Positions 12,567-29,275 of a DNA stretch of 64,000 nt are shown here, one piece after another (within the stretch, counting starts at the first letter, position 1; each line of letters opens with the position of its first letter). The notes under the pieces were generated by a model. The model worked only from the letters and a program-made list of their open reading frames with translations, made no database searches and was not told where the DNA came from. This DNA is from Pristionchus mayeri (Eukaryota > Nematoda > Chromadorea > Rhabditida > Neodiplogasteridae), in contig BTRK01000006.1 in assembly GCA_036245805.1 (NCBI GenBank), positions 35,902,901-35,966,900 of the forward strand, given 5' to 3'. Position numbers and translations under genes: made by a program.

Positions 12567-15500
12567 ATGCGGCGGGCGCTCTCCATTATTGGCGCACTCG
12601 GTATAATCATTTTCACTTTCCATCCGCTTTCACTCCTTGCCATCCGGTCAGCCAAAAACAGGCAGCTTGACCAATAATAGTACTCTTTCGATAGAGGGAG
12701 ATAGAGTTGCCTCTCATCATCTATGCTTTCAGGCGCCTTGTCGTTGATCTCTGGCGAGTCGATGCGAGTCAAGGCAATCAGTCCATGGTCCGAATACCAG
12801 ACTCGATTGAGGGAGAAGGCGGAGGAGGAATTACTTGCCAATGAAGAGTTCTCCTCGCTCTCCCATAACCACAAGGGCCCGATTCCTGCCTCGGAAGGCG
12901 CGCTCAAACCCTTTCCCGACTCGATGATGAAGTCATTGCAACGGCAGATCGAGGATACGGATGTGCCTTCCTACTCGACCGGAAGTGTCAACAACAAATT
13001 GATGCAGACCCAGTGAGTCCAGCCCCAATTATTGCTGACTCATTGCATATGTACAGGAAGAAGCCGCGGCCACCCTCTCCCCAATCCGTGATCCGTCCCC
13101 AACTACGAACGAGGTAGGGATTTCGATCGCGATTCAATGCAAACAGCCCCTTGAGCTGCTTCGAGTGGTGGGCATATTGATCCGTTGAGTAATCCGTTCT
13201 TCCATAGGGGGGAGATGAATGAATGTGCTGGGGGATACAAATCTCTATTGCAGGCGACCAGATGATCCTCGCAATTTCATGAGCAAGAAGACGAAGGTTC
13301 CCAAGGAGGTCGACCCTCCTCACTACAATCCTCCTTTCTCCAAGCCTCCCTTCGCCATGGTGGACGCCCGGCCTCACCATCTGCCCGCCGGCGCCATCAA
13401 CGCCATCGAGAGACAGGTACTGCCATCTCGCCCCAATCCATCATCCAAAACCACCTTTTCCGTTTCAGGGAACACCTCTAGCCCCTCTCACTTCATCCGC
13501 TGCTAGGCAACCAGCTGACCTCCAACCACTGCAATTCGGATCGAACACCCTCACTTCCCCACTAGCGAATGCGGAGAATCCTCTGACCTCCCTATCTCGC
13601 ACTCCCTTCACCACCAGCAATGTAGCTCCTGCGTATTCAAGACTCGGTCCGGCGCCAGGCCTCATTCTGAGCAATGGTGGCCAGTCGAACATCGTCAACT
13701 CCATCTTCTCTCAATCACAGGCGCGCGGCGTTGTCAGTGAGATCCCGATGGGCGGAATCCCTCACGGAATTCCCACCCTCCCTCAACCTCCTCAGATCAT
13801 CCAACCACCACAACTGCCCACTAACTTCCTATCAGCTGGCCTTCCTCCTTCTCCTCCTCTGCCCAATCTCTTCGAAGGATTGGCGCCCACTCACGGTTTC
13901 TCTGGTGCAGACAACGGCGTCGTCGCAGGAGGAGGACCGAGATCGCCCCTCGAGGGACTCCTCGCCCACGGATCACCCCTCGAAAGTCTCGGGAAGATGG
14001 CCAAGAACTTCCTGGGAGGATCGACTGGAGGAGGCAATGTGAGCTTTCTTTCTTATATTTTATTGGAAAATTATATTTCTTCAAATATCGAATGAAGTTC
14101 AAAACAAGTGCTCTAAAACGTATACATTATGATATTCAGGGTAACATCATGGACCTGATGACAAGTGCGCTCTCGAACGTTGGCAAATCGAATGGCATCG
14201 GCACAGCGGCAGCCATCGATCCACCTGTGATCGAGACTAGGAGGTACGCGAGGGAAACATTAAACCAAAATTCCCTGAATTTTGAAATTCTAAAGGACCA
14301 CATTTCGAAAGCCGGAGTTGTTGATTCAAATTGAGATATTATGGGCAATAGTTGACCAATATTAAAACTGAATGTTTGTCGTTGCCTAGAGCCGAGCCGA
14401 ATCTCATGGACCAACTGTTCAAATCGGCCGCTAGTGCACTGAGCGAATCGATGAAGGCGAAGGAACGACAGGATAAGTTCGATGCGATGAAGAGAGAAGA
14501 GGAGGAGAAGGATCGAGTGAAGGAGACAGAGGAGAAGGAGAAACAGAAGCAGGTGCATTTTAATGTGAAAAGGCTACGATAATCTTGGGAATATTGCAGG
14601 CGCGGATGAGCAAGGACGTGAAGAGCTCATTGAAACTCCTGGACGGTCTTCCTCCCGATCAGAGAACTCTGCTAGAAGAAGCACTCAACAATGGAGAAAT
14701 CGACTCGGAAGCCCTAGCTCCGGCAATCAAGTACTTTTTCCTGATTTGCTTGCTCATTTTATTGCTGTTTTGATCTAAACTATGCATAGTTTTAAAACTG
14801 GTCATTTTTAAGTTTATTTTTGGAGGAACAATGATATTCCAAAAATATTCGCAGATCGCTGGTGAAAGAGGACACGAAGGAGGATTCTCAAAAGGAGAAA
14901 GTGGACAGACTCATTGAATGGATCAAGGCAAATCGACCCCGCAAAAACACCCTCGTGCCCGCTTCCACCAACGGCGACAAACTACCGTACTACGGAACGT
15001 ACTGCGGAAGCCTCGCTGCGCAGGTTTCTTATCTCTTTCTTCACTTTCATTCTCACACACTTTTCTTCCTTGCTGGGACCTCCTTATCTGGGCCAGGGTG
15101 CTCGAATATGTCTCCGATGAGAGCAATGGCGCGTGCAAGTGATGGGGTCATCCTTGCAGGAAGGATCGGCGAAGCGGGCGAGGCCCTCCGGCGCGATATG
15201 GGCAGTGGACCGAGACCGATTCATCGTGTCCAAGTTCCACTTCCAGCCGTCATCCCTCAGTGGTCAGTGATGATGAGAATGCAAATGAGCATCCGGGAAG
15301 GAGAATGAGTCGATGAGAACGTATGGGAACAGAGAGGAATGTTTGAGGAGCATTGAAACACCGTAGACTGATCTTGTAGTAGAGATTAAAGTGCAAAAAA
15401 AAATTCACAAGTAGTTGCTGAAGCTAAAAAAAAATTCTCAAGCAAAAATTCTGGGCACTAGTTTTTTAAAGTTAGTTCTTGTTAGTTGTTTTGTCAGTTG

Positions 15501-17366
15501 TTGTTGTTACAAAAATTTTTACAAACCAAGATTCTGGGTACTCATTTTAACCAGTCAGTCTTTATTGTAACGAGTCGCAACCGACTAATGACGACCGCAA
15601 TCACAGATAACGTCACTTTCTGGCTGGGTCCCGAACACGCGACTCTTGATCTGGTTGCTGACTCGTTCCCCTCCGAGAACGGATTCATCCTTCAACCGGA
15701 ACCCATCGATATAAACGTCTTTGTGGTGGCGGATTTGAAAGTGAGTGAAAAGGGAGATCGATCTAATCCCTCGGGCAACTCTCCCTCTCACTTACAGCCA
15801 GTCCCGGCCAGAGTCAGGAATGAAAGTGAGAAGATTCATCCGATTTCACTCTTCGGAAACTCGCTCAGGGCAAGAAGAGACGGTGAGGATTGCAGAGATC
15901 AAATGTGATCCCGTCAGAAATGTGAAGAATGGCTTAGGCTTCATTGGACTTTGGATCCCTAGTGGCCACAGGCACTGAACGCATCTTTGCAGCGCCGATT
16001 CACATAGAGAGGGACGAATTGCCGCCGATGGAGAAGAAGAAGGAGGAAGTTCGATTGCTAGTGGCGGTTCGAATCCAATCAACTCTGACCGGGCAAAAAA
16101 TTCAAACCCATACGTGCTCTGATTTACAATTTTCTCTGCAGGGAGGCGCAGTCAAAGTGCAAAATGGAGATGTTGCACTGAATGAGACACGGTAAACATC
16201 GAATCTGACAAAAATGATAGCCAGAATTTAGTCCGTCGCTGACGATGCCGATGAACGGTCTTCCGCCCACGGACGTTTCCCTTTTCAACCACGTCGTTCC
16301 GCGTGCATTCGAACTGCGTCCGCCAATCCTCTCGCAGGAAGATCCCACTGTACGTGCTCATTAGGAACTCCGACACATTTTCCATTGAGACTGTTGAGTT
16401 CAGAAATGAAGAAACGTTTTTCTCGGTCCCTCCAGTCTCTGATCTCTTGCAGGGTCCGAAGGCGTTGGATTGGTTCGCGGGCTTCCAACCGCTTCTGCTC
16501 CGTCTACCCTCCGATCGAAGTGTGAAGGGTGTCAATTGGATCTCACTACGTGACCACAAACACAACGTGAGAGAGAGGGAGAAGATCCCCGTACACGTTA
16601 GGGAAGAAGGGCTATTTCGGGAGATTGCAGGAGACTATTGCCTCAGTGATCATGCCCAACGGGCCGGGCTTCAAAATCCCCGCAATGACGACCCTTCGAC
16701 CACTCACTCCTAATGGCCTCTTCAACATTAGCTCAGGCCCAATCAAGGTGGAGCGAGGTGCCAAAGGAAAATTATATCGGAAATTACAGGTGCATGACTT
16801 CAAAACTATCGAAATCACAGACTTTGTGCTGAAGACCGAGGGCAAAGCACTGTGGTTCATGTTTGGCAAAGATATTATCCCTAATGCCAGTGGTAGCATA
16901 GCCCCCATCTGGAACAGGTGAGCACAAGCACGCATGGGCTAAAAAGTACAGTTACTTTCCTTGAGGTCGACGAACTCATTTGACTGCGATTCACTGCGTG
17001 ATTATAATGGGGAGACTCTCACCATTAGACTGCCGGGCAAGAAGGTTAGTTAGAAGTTACCTGTTCTCAAGGGTAAACTGAGTGTGAGAGTACACTCAAA
17101 AGGAAAGCAATAATGCTGAGTTTTCTTGAGGACATAAACGATATATTCTGGCTGAGTGTCTTCTCTGTACCCAGCGTACTTTCGTATTCACACATTTACT
17201 TGCCGTTCAACGAAATGGTGATTCCGCCTGATCTCAGTGCCATTCCGGTGAGCTCCCTTTCATCTCTCCTTTTTTTCTCCTTCGGCCTAAGTGAATCAGA
17301 GAACGGCGGCAGGTGCAGAGGGTCACTTACTAATTACAGACCCCTGAATGCGTCTACACTCCATGA
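12567..17366 (+). CDS. Large secreted DM13-domain protein with Pro-rich N-terminal half
   Basis: Nineteen exons read in phase (983 residues): 12567-12600, 12733-13012, 13057-13113, 13254-13416, 13469-14038, 14140-14243, 14390-14552, 14600-14730, 14855-15023, 15160-15262, 15607-15740, 15802-15904, 15993-16191, 16232-16349, 16453-16566, 16631-16917, 16966-17044, 17131-17247 and 17340-17366. A short signal peptide (MRRALSIIGALGALSLISG) is followed by a long Pro/Ser-rich, low-complexity segment and a charged helix (KREEEEKDRVKETEEKEK). The C-terminal half carries divergent DM13-like sequence: LPYYGTYCGSL, GAIWAVDRDRFIVSKFHF, FWLGPE and LPSDRSVKGVNWISL, then a second copy with TIEITDFVLKTEGKALWFMF and IRLPGKKDINDIFWLSVF. 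DM13 domains occur in Skeletor-type matrix proteins and may bind redox or metal groups. Acceptors at 16966 and 17131 are TTGAG. The exons at 15802-16349 and the short final exon are the least certain; an alternative end would use frames up to about 18 kb. Confidence 0.72.
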
Positions 17367-20300
17367 GCCTCTCCTTTTCCGTGTTGCTTCCCCTCTCATC
17401 CTCTCAATCTCATATGGGTCCCATTCTTTCACTCCAAGTGCGAATTACTACTCCCTACGGAATCCTCCCCTCTCCCCTCTAATTGCCCTTGCACTCACTT
17501 CTCACCTGTCCATAGGCAAGTATAACTGTCCCCTCCCCCTCTATAGCCGTGATCTGTTGCTAGTCTCGAGATCTGTCTTCTCTGTATGTGTCGAATAAAC
17601 GATTCATTGAGTGTTTGGCAGCCCTTGTCTCTCGCTGGCACCGAACACCTTCCCATCTCGGATATCGAGCCCCCATTCAGACTGTTGTTGGTTCCTCTCT
17701 CGGCTATCAAAGTGCGAGGCAGCAAACAATCGAGTCTCTCAAGTGTCGCATATCCACTTCCCCCCTTAGGGCCCAATCCCTCTCGATTCTTCCCAATGAG
17801 TCAACTTATCGAGAGATGGTGTACAAACTGCTCGCTTTACTTCCAAGGTTAATGGACACAAGCGAATGAAGAATGGGTCTGAATTGGGTCAGAAGTGCAT
17901 GGTTGCTCTCTCCACTTTCTCAGATCCTCCTTCAAACGGCGCCCCGAGGGACAAAGATCGAATTAGTCTGTGCACTGACAAGACCCGTCACTTCTGATCC
18001 TTTCCATCGACCTTGCAACTCTCCTTTTTACGTGTAAGCCGGCTCCCCTCTACCTATCTCCTCCCTCCTCCGATCCATCGACAAGATAGGATGAAGAGAG
18101 GGAGACTAAGGAAGCATTCAAACCATGAGATACCGGCTCCTCTGCCTCTTCTTCATTAATTGATTCCCTAGCCGATCATCAAATCTTCTTGTTATTTCTT
18201 CTCTTCTATCCATGTCACTCGTCTTTCTCTGGGTAGTCATATATCTCTTCACGGCTTATCCACTCCGATTCCATATGCCCATCTCTCGTCCTTTCATGCA
18301 AATTTCTCTCGACCCTAATACCATCGATGTGTAGGAGATAAGGGAGGAATGCAACTGCTGCAGTTGGTGCTTCATCCCGTCAATGTCAACCCCCTCTCTC
18401 TCTCCCCATTTGCATACCATCGGACTACTACTGCTCCCACTCGTAACCATCCCATGATTGATTAACTCCCGTCATCCCCGTCACTCCTCATCTCAGAGGC
18501 CCCCACTCACACTTTATCTCCATGCGAGGCTCCACCCCGTTAATTGGCTTGCATTACGGTGCACAAGGACATATGGTAGATTCGGGGCGAGGGGATAGTC
18601 TTTTCCCCTCTCCCGACCATGCTTCTTCCTCTCCCATCGTAAGGGAGACCTGTCTGTCCACTCCCTATCACCCATTCCGAACACAGCTGAAGCCCCTCAG
18701 GCATAGAATTTCCATTGTTTCCTTCTCGTCTCTTACTGATTCACAATGCCCCTCTTATAATGAGCACTCTCGGTACACGACTGGCAACATCACTCACTGT
18801 CCTCTCCCTCCACTCTTTTCTTGCCCTCCTCCTCTTCATTCTCCATCTCCTCCCCCTCCTCTTACATTCAACTAACCTTTCCCATACCCCTCTCAGACCG
18901 TCTTCTCTATCTTTCCGAACCATCTCTGGCAATGAAGAAGAAGAAGTTCACTGGGGTGAACACCTTTCCCCCCTCTATGCCATCAAGCTTCCTCCCCTAC
19001 TCCATCGTTCCCTCTGACCTCTTTGATGTCTTCTGCTTATCCCCTCTCCGTTCCTTTTGTCTTCATCCTTCGATGTCTAATCCTCCTTATCCATCCATTT
19101 CACTCCCTCTTTGATTTACAGTCGTGATCCGTGTCTCTCTCTCCTCTCCCTCATCTTCCGACCTCACTCCACCCTCCAGCCCATGTCGAATGACCTTCTC
19201 GAGGTGGCACTCAATGCGAGTATCGTCTCAACTCTCCAAATGGTCTATCATCCCTCGCTAAGGGAGGAGGGGGAAGCTTTATTTGTCTACAATCTCCCTC
19301 CTCTATTATCTCATCCCATTCATTCGCACTCTCCACCCCTTAGATGCTCCCTCGGCGCTCTCCTCCCTCCATTGACTAGTTCACACCTCACAATGGAACT
19401 TCTCATCCCTACCCGTTCTGCTTCCAGCTTCTCTCTTCAGTCCTCTCACTTATTTCTCGTCTCTCGCTCTCATCCCTCAGAGCCAAGGCCTCCGATTAAC
19501 TTTCCACCCCTCTTAGATCAATCTCCTCCCTGAATAGACTGCAGATAGAGGGGGTGGGTGGAGGGAAACAATTACTACCTCCACTCTGCCCCTTTTGTAT
19601 GGGCACACTCATTCGAATAATTACTCAAATTAGTGCTTTGGGCGTCCGTCTAAACAAGTGACCTGTCTCTAGCTGTCCATCGATATCCCACATGGTTTGA
19701 GTGAGGGGAGAAGGACGAACTCTCCTCATTTCTCACGTGTCGTTCACTCGACTGAACAAGGCGGTTAGGTGTCTTCCCTCCTTCTCTCTAGATCCATTTC
19801 TTGTCTGCTTCTCTGCAGGTCTTGGCCTCCTTTTCTGCTGGGAGGGGCGCATCGAAAAGTGAGAGTTCACTTCATTTTCCTTTCTGCTCCATTCATATTC
19901 GTTCAGCTTCAGATTAATTTTTTCTTATTGTCCTCTATTCTCTTTCTCGATTACCGTAAGTCGCGAGTCCTCCTTTAATCTCGGTAGTAGTGTTCTCGCA
20001 CACTTGAGTGCTCTCTGTATGATCAGGTGTGCATCAGGGAGGGGGATTCATCGGGGGCAGAGATGGACATCATAGGGGGGAATCCTTCCTCCAGTGGCGG
20101 TCACTCCCTTCTCGGCTTCACCCCTTTCTCTTTGTTTATCTCCATCGTCAAGAGGTCACCCCCGTCCCTCAGTCGCTCTCCCTTGATAAGAAGATTGGTG
20201 CATCGTCCCGAAATCTCTTGGATCTTCCCACCTCATAATCGCGCGGCCATCTAGATGGACGGGGGCGGTTATACAATCACTCATTGATAGTATCTCTCTC

Positions 20301-20661
20301 TCCCTTCACTCTCGCCCTGGGGGGTCTTCCATCATTGTCTTCCCCGGTCGCTCGCAATCATGATTAACGATGCTCCGCACGGTTATCTCATCATTATTCC
20401 CCCCCCCCCCTCGGGCATCTCCTTCCCTTCTGTTCGAATCACTCGCGATGCCTCTCGCACAGTCTCAATTTGTCCATCTCCTTACATCAAACTACCTCCC
20501 TCCCATTCGCTTTATCAACACTCGTCCAGATGCTTCTCGCCTCTTTATCCGATCATCTTTCATCGCTGAGTCCTACTGTTTCGTGCCCATGTGTTCCCTT
20601 TGTCCTTCGCTCCTCCCCCATGGATTTCCCTCTATTTCAGAGTCTTCCCTCACATTCTCCG
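17367..20661. other. 3.3 kb pyrimidine-rich spacer between the two DM13 genes
   Basis: Almost entirely CT-rich on the plus strand (CTCCCTC, CTCTCC and similar), with a run of about twelve C at 20399-20410. Several open frames of 60-140 codons occur, but their composition (Ser, Leu, Pro, Phe and His from CT-rich codons) is that of low-complexity DNA. Possible extra exons at about 17612-17847 and 17926-18035 (for example a frame reading GTKIELVCALTRPV) could be an alternative end of the upstream DM13 gene. I could not fit them with certainty. Confidence 0.55.
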
Positions 20662-23600
20662 ATGCGGTCCCTCTGCTGGCCGTTACTTCTCACCCTCTTC
20701 TCATTGGGTGGTAAGCATCATTCTCACTCATTCCATTCAATCCTCTCTCTCAGGTGCCGATGAGGTGCCCGCAGTGAACTCATACGATCCCGACTTCGGA
20801 GTTTTCCTCGGGGAATTGCCCAATCTGGCAGATGGAGATGTGTCAGGAAGGGTATACGTAATCAACGATACCGCTCTCCAAATCGTCAATTTCACCTATA
20901 ATGGGAACGCTCCTGGTGAGTCATCTTGTTATAGCCTCCCTCTGTTCATCCCCCCTCCCCTCCCTCTCCCAACCCCTCCTGTCCACTCTTGATCGGATCT
21001 CTTAGATACTCGTTGATCCATAAAAGAGAGCTGCTTCATCATCCATTGAGTGGTTCTTCCTTCTTGACTCGATGCGTGGGTAGAGAAAGAGAGTAGGGAG
21101 CAGATCTCTTCCCAATCATCTATTCCTTGTCTGAAGTGATTAGTGAGAGGGGGTTAAGTCAACTCGTTTCTTTCGCTCATATCGCTCCCTTTTCGTCGCT
21201 AAACTGGACGACACATGGTCGTTTTTGACTGTTCGGTGATGATCAAGGGAGGGTCGGGGAGGAAGAGGCGTCAATAGAAAAAGGGAAGAGAGGTGAAGGT
21301 TGGTTCCGTACATCCTTCCCCTTTCGGACACTCAATTGGCCCATATTAATTGGTGAGCACTCTTAAGGGAGGGCTTCCTGGGAGAGAGGAGGTACTATAG
21401 AGAGAGGGAGTCTCTCAATGGAAGGAGAGGTGTCCCTTGTAGCCAGTCGGTATAAGTGAGGTATAAGAGGGCTGAGGGTGGCAGAATGAGAACGCCCTTC
21501 ACCCTCAAAGGAACACGAACATAGCACTACCCGAAATGTATGGACTATGAATGAATGAGTGGCTGGGAATCAGAGGAAACTGATTGAGTGCAATTGCAGA
21601 TCTCTACTTCTGGTTGGACAAGGAGAAGACGCCGACAACAGGAGGATTGAAGATCCCCTCCTTCGAGTTCGGGTACGCTTAGAGCAGAATAATTTGGCGC
21701 ATTTTTATGCCGTAAAAGTCAAAAAATTAAACATCAATCTCCTGTAGAATCACTCCTCTCGGTCCGTATGAAAATGCGGATAGAGTGGTCCTGCTGCTGC
21801 CCGGCATCCACAAAGTCTCACAGTTCAAGAGCTTCTCTCTCTTCTGCTTCCGATTCGAGGTACGGTAGTCATGCCAAGATCAATCGATAACTAGTTGTTT
21901 CCAGCACAACTTCTCTTCTCTGCACATCCCCGAGTCGCTGCAGATTCCGAAGACGCAGTTTCTCTCAGCTGAGTTGAAGGGATCTCGTTACAATGTCGCA
22001 TCGGGTCCGATTATGGTTCTGGATCGGAGAACGATCAAAGTGTTCGGATTCACTTTCGAGGGAGACAAGGCACCCGGTAAGATAATCCACTCGATCGTAA
22101 CAGATCTGGCTAATACAATAGTCATCCTCCTTGCTAGCAGGAAAGATTACGATCTCTGCGAGTTGCTTCAGCCGCTGCTCTAGATGAGTAATCGTTCCAG
22201 ATGGTTACTTCTTCGTGGGTCGAGGACCGAATGTCAACCACGAATCGGGAGTGAAAGTCCCCATCAAGGGAAGAGACACCACTGAACTGTGAGTTGTTGA
22301 ACGTCCACCTTCAAAAGTAGCATTTTGCTTAACGTAAACAAAAGTGGTGAAAGAGATGAAAGAATAGGGGGGAAGGGACTGTCCAAATGGGTAAGCGATC
22401 AAAGCCTCGGCCGTCCCCTAAATGGTGTCACATTCACATCTGGCAACGCTTTTGTTTCTCATTTGAATGCGCTTCCCGTTCCTGTTCAAATGTCGACGCA
22501 AAAAGCGGTGTTTGAAAAAGCTCGTTTACCAAATAGAGGATGCATGACTCAGTGGCGGTTTTCGAGATAGAAGAGTCGTAACTGAGCGAAACGATCACAG
22601 TTAAATGACGTGATTAATCTATGCGCTCAAACCGACAAGAAAATTTTATTGCATTGGAATCTTGTACACTAAATAGCATGGCAAACATGAATGTTGTCAA
22701 ATGTTAAAAATATTCATGCAGAACTAAGCACCGAATTTTCATTGATGGTGGCCTATCTTAATCAATGAAGTCTGATTATAATTTTCAGAATCACTGCGAT
22801 GACTGAGCGGTATCGCGGAGGGCAGGACATCATCCTCATCCTTCCCGAAGAGTACGACATCGACCACATCGACTGGCTCGCCATCTACTGCTACAAGTTC
22901 CGCGTCGACTTCGGCCATGTCGCCGTCTCCAACATCTCCCAGAGAATCCCGCCATTCGTACCCGCCCAGAAGAGGGTTCGTCCCCGTATCAAAGGATGAA
23001 TTACTGTAGTAGCAGAGTTACTGTAGCTTACAGTAGATGAGTAGTGGGTAGAGCATCTATCGATAAATTATCGAATACAGAAGGAGTACGGGACATCGAA
23101 AGATTTTGGGGGAAGGCTAAGTAGAGTAGTGCTCTCTTTCAGTTCGACGAGATTGACAACTCGAAGATCGACAAATGGCCATCGCTCTCTCTTCTCGGGA
23201 ACGACAACAGACGCAACTTCACCTTCCAACTCGGACCTCCAGGAGGGAAGAAGGGATACGCTGTAAGCCACTAATTCTTGGCAAAGATCAAAGATCACGT
23301 CCAGGCCCTCACCCAATCTCGTCCCTCCAAGTACGTGTGGTACGTGAATGGATACCTCGTCGACATCTACCTGAAGAGAGACACCACATACACTTTCATG
23401 TACGGAATACTCCTCCATTTGTCAGCTAACAATCATCTTGCAGTGTGGAGGGTGGTAATGACAAGACGACGTCGGACTTCTACAATCCCCTGTACATCTC
23501 TGAGGATCCCTTCGGAGGCTACGACAAGTTGTCCGAGGATGAGAGGAAGGTAATACACCTTGACACAGTATCAAACTACAGTAATCCTTCCGTAAACTTT

Positions 23601-24420
23601 GTAAACAAGTATTTTCAGTCGGTGAAGATCCACTCCTCTTCTGATCCGTCAACGCACGTCGGCCGCATGTGCGTCTGGACGGCCGACAGCGACGTCAACC
23701 CGGACAGTTTCTCGTCGTTCGTCGACTTCAGGAAGAGCCTTGATCTGAAGTGCGACGATAAGCAACCGCACTCGTTCACCTTCACTCCCGATCAGCACAC
23801 GCCCGCCACTCTCTACTTCAATGTGAGCCTACTTCTAGCCTTTGACGTTCGTCAACAATAGTAAACCACACCTGCTTCTCTAAATGCATATGTAGCTATG
23901 AAACGCTTCAATTTTTGTCATCGATCGAAATAGCGATCTTGTGGTGTGTCAAGTTAACCCGTTGTTAATGCTACCCCCAGTAGTGCAAACGTACTACTAA
24001 TATACACTCTGAATCCCTGCTCTCTCTGGGTCTCAATTTCATCCCATTCTAGTAGTCGATAGTCACGAGAAGGGCAAGGGAGAACAACACACATCACAAG
24101 GGCGATATTAGTCCCACTCTCGCAATCAACTGCTAATCCTCGCTTCATCCTTTTTCTCTTTATTGCCTCCCAGACAGTGCAAAGAGCATTATTCATGGAG
24201 AGGGAATGATCTTTGCTCTTTGCAGTCCTTCTCCTCCTACAACATGGGCTACAAGCTACACATCGTCGATGAGCTACCGTCGTTGAAAGATTGGACGGAG
24301 GAGCCGTACGACTACGAGCACTGGCGGCTCGAGAAGCTGTCGCACGGGAGTCTAACGGCGTCCTCGTCGTTGACGACCTTCTCGGCATTCCTCGCCCTCC
24401 TCGGCCTCCTTTTCTTCTAG
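20662..24420 (+). CDS. Skeletor-like protein with two DM13 domains, DOMON-like region and GPI-type tail
   Basis: Twelve exons in phase (526 residues): 20662-20710, 20754-20915, 21600-21672, 21748-21859, 21905-22076, 22201-22288, 22789-22975, 23143-23262, 23287-23399, 23444-23549, 23619-23822 and 24226-24420. The signal peptide is MRSLCWPLLLTLFSLGG. DM13 copy 1 contains GDVSGRVYVINDTALQIVNF and LYFWLDKEKTPTTGG; copy 2 contains SGPIMVLDRRTIKVFGFTF, GYFFVGRGPNVN and IDHIDWLAIYCYKFRVDFGH. Then come a DOMON-like segment and the Skeletor-type C-terminal region (WYVNGYLVDIYLKRD, NPLYISEDPFGGYDKLSEDE, GRMCVWTA, TPATLYFNSFSSYNMGYKLH). The last residues are a hydrophobic run after a Ser/Thr stretch, suggesting GPI attachment. 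A cell-surface or matrix role is inferred. The neighbouring upstream gene is a divergent tandem relative. Confidence 0.88.
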
Positions 24421-25812
24421 TCACATGCATCCCATTGCTCAAGAGTGCATTATAATAAGTCAATTTACAACTAGAAATATTCGGTGCGTGTATGTAATTA
24501 GTAGGCACTCGATTTGCCGTCCCACTAGATTCAACTCGACCATAATTCCCCACATCCTTCAGACATTTCATCTTGGGGGTCGTATCGATCCCTTATCTCG
24601 ATCTCTGATCACTCCTTCCTTTAACCCTCCCTTCGATTCTGTAGCCCTTTCCCTCCATAGCCAACGAGTTGCCCCACCCCCAACTTCAAATCACCCTCGA
24701 ATGGTATTTATTCAACCTCAGATTGCCTCTTATGTGCTGATTCCCCCATTGGATGACCGCTTCACACGGTGTCATACAGATTCCACTATTGTAACCCCTT
24801 GCTGCCTACCGTATCCTCTCCTCTCCATTGCTCTAATCGACAATCGTGTATTGTGTGCTATTCCTTTCGACAGATAAAGAAGGTGTGCATAGTCCCCTCA
24901 TTGAAGGCTTCTTCTCCTCTAGGAATGGTCGCATTCATAAGTCCTGCTTCTACCTCCTTTTCTCTCAATCATCGCGTGTCTTCCCCATATGTCCCTCCCT
25001 CTCCCTCTCCCATCTTCTCTCCCTTAATTCTTCTCCCTCATCTTCTTAAGAGAGGAATACACAATCGACTTCGTGCATACCTGGTCTCTCTCGATATTTC
25101 ATCCTCTCGGGAATTATTCCCTCTCACCTCTAATGCATTATTTACCCCCAAGGAAATAGACAGAGAAAGCGCCGGAAGGATACCGTATTCTCCCCGCTTC
25201 CTTCTTCTCAATCACATCCATAGTCCACTTTGTGTTGTATCTTCTTTATCGCAGAATTCGTTTCTGATACGAGACGGAGGGATAAAAGAAGAGAAAAGAG
25301 GAAACCACGAGCTGACAAGAAGAGCAGAGTACAACCGAATGGATCACTATTATTAGAAATTATTATGTTAGTCTACGCTCTGCTGCAACACCATTGGATC
25401 TTCTTTGACTAGTTTGATTTGAGAAGGGTACGGAAACTCGGCGAGAGATGACGAATACATTGTGAATGGAAGGGAATCGAATATTGGATATGGAGTAAAG
25501 GACAAATGAGAAGCGAGGTGTGCAAATGGGGTTAAGAATGGAGAGTGGAAGTGCGCAGAGGAGAGGAAAGGACATCCGAATAAGTTATGGGGTTAGTAAT
25601 GAGATACAATGGAAGTGAAGAGACTCGAGAAGGGTACGATCGAGTTAAGCGATGAGATTCGAATTAGTGACAGATAAGTCCATCCCGGATAGATACGGAG
25701 AAGAAGAACAAGAAGAATAAGGAATGGAAAGAGAGGATAAAGCTGCGAAGGAACACTGTGCTATTACAACTGAGATGGCCATGGAATAAATACGAGAGTA
25801 GAGTGGATGGAT
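24421..25812. other. Spacer between convergent DM13 and egl-13 genes; skew switch point
   Basis: From the DM13 stop to about 25.25 kb the plus strand is pyrimidine-rich. From about 25.26 kb to the egl-13 stop it becomes purine-rich. The two halves are therefore each pyrimidine-rich on the strand of the gene that ends there. Open frames at 24425-24877 and 24769-25356 are composed of CT-rich codons and are not supported as genes. Confidence 0.6.

Positions 25813-29275
<3,463 letters not shown>

Noticed and set aside
15097..15142. Possible exon reading VLEYVSDESNGAC in the first DM13 gene
   Set aside because: It cannot be joined in phase to either neighbour without an intron of about 21 bases; skipping it gives a clean phase-0 junction 15023/15160.
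17113..17598. Continuous open frame extending the 17131 exon
   Set aside because: Beyond 17247 the translation is Ser/Leu/Pro-rich CT-codon sequence, and a good GT donor sits at 17248.
18715..20569. Many 60-140 codon frames
   Set aside because: Composition reflects CT-rich low-complexity DNA; no splice structure or motifs.
23954..24571. 205-codon minus-strand frame
   Set aside because: Antisense to the last exon and intron of the Skeletor-like gene; shadow frame.
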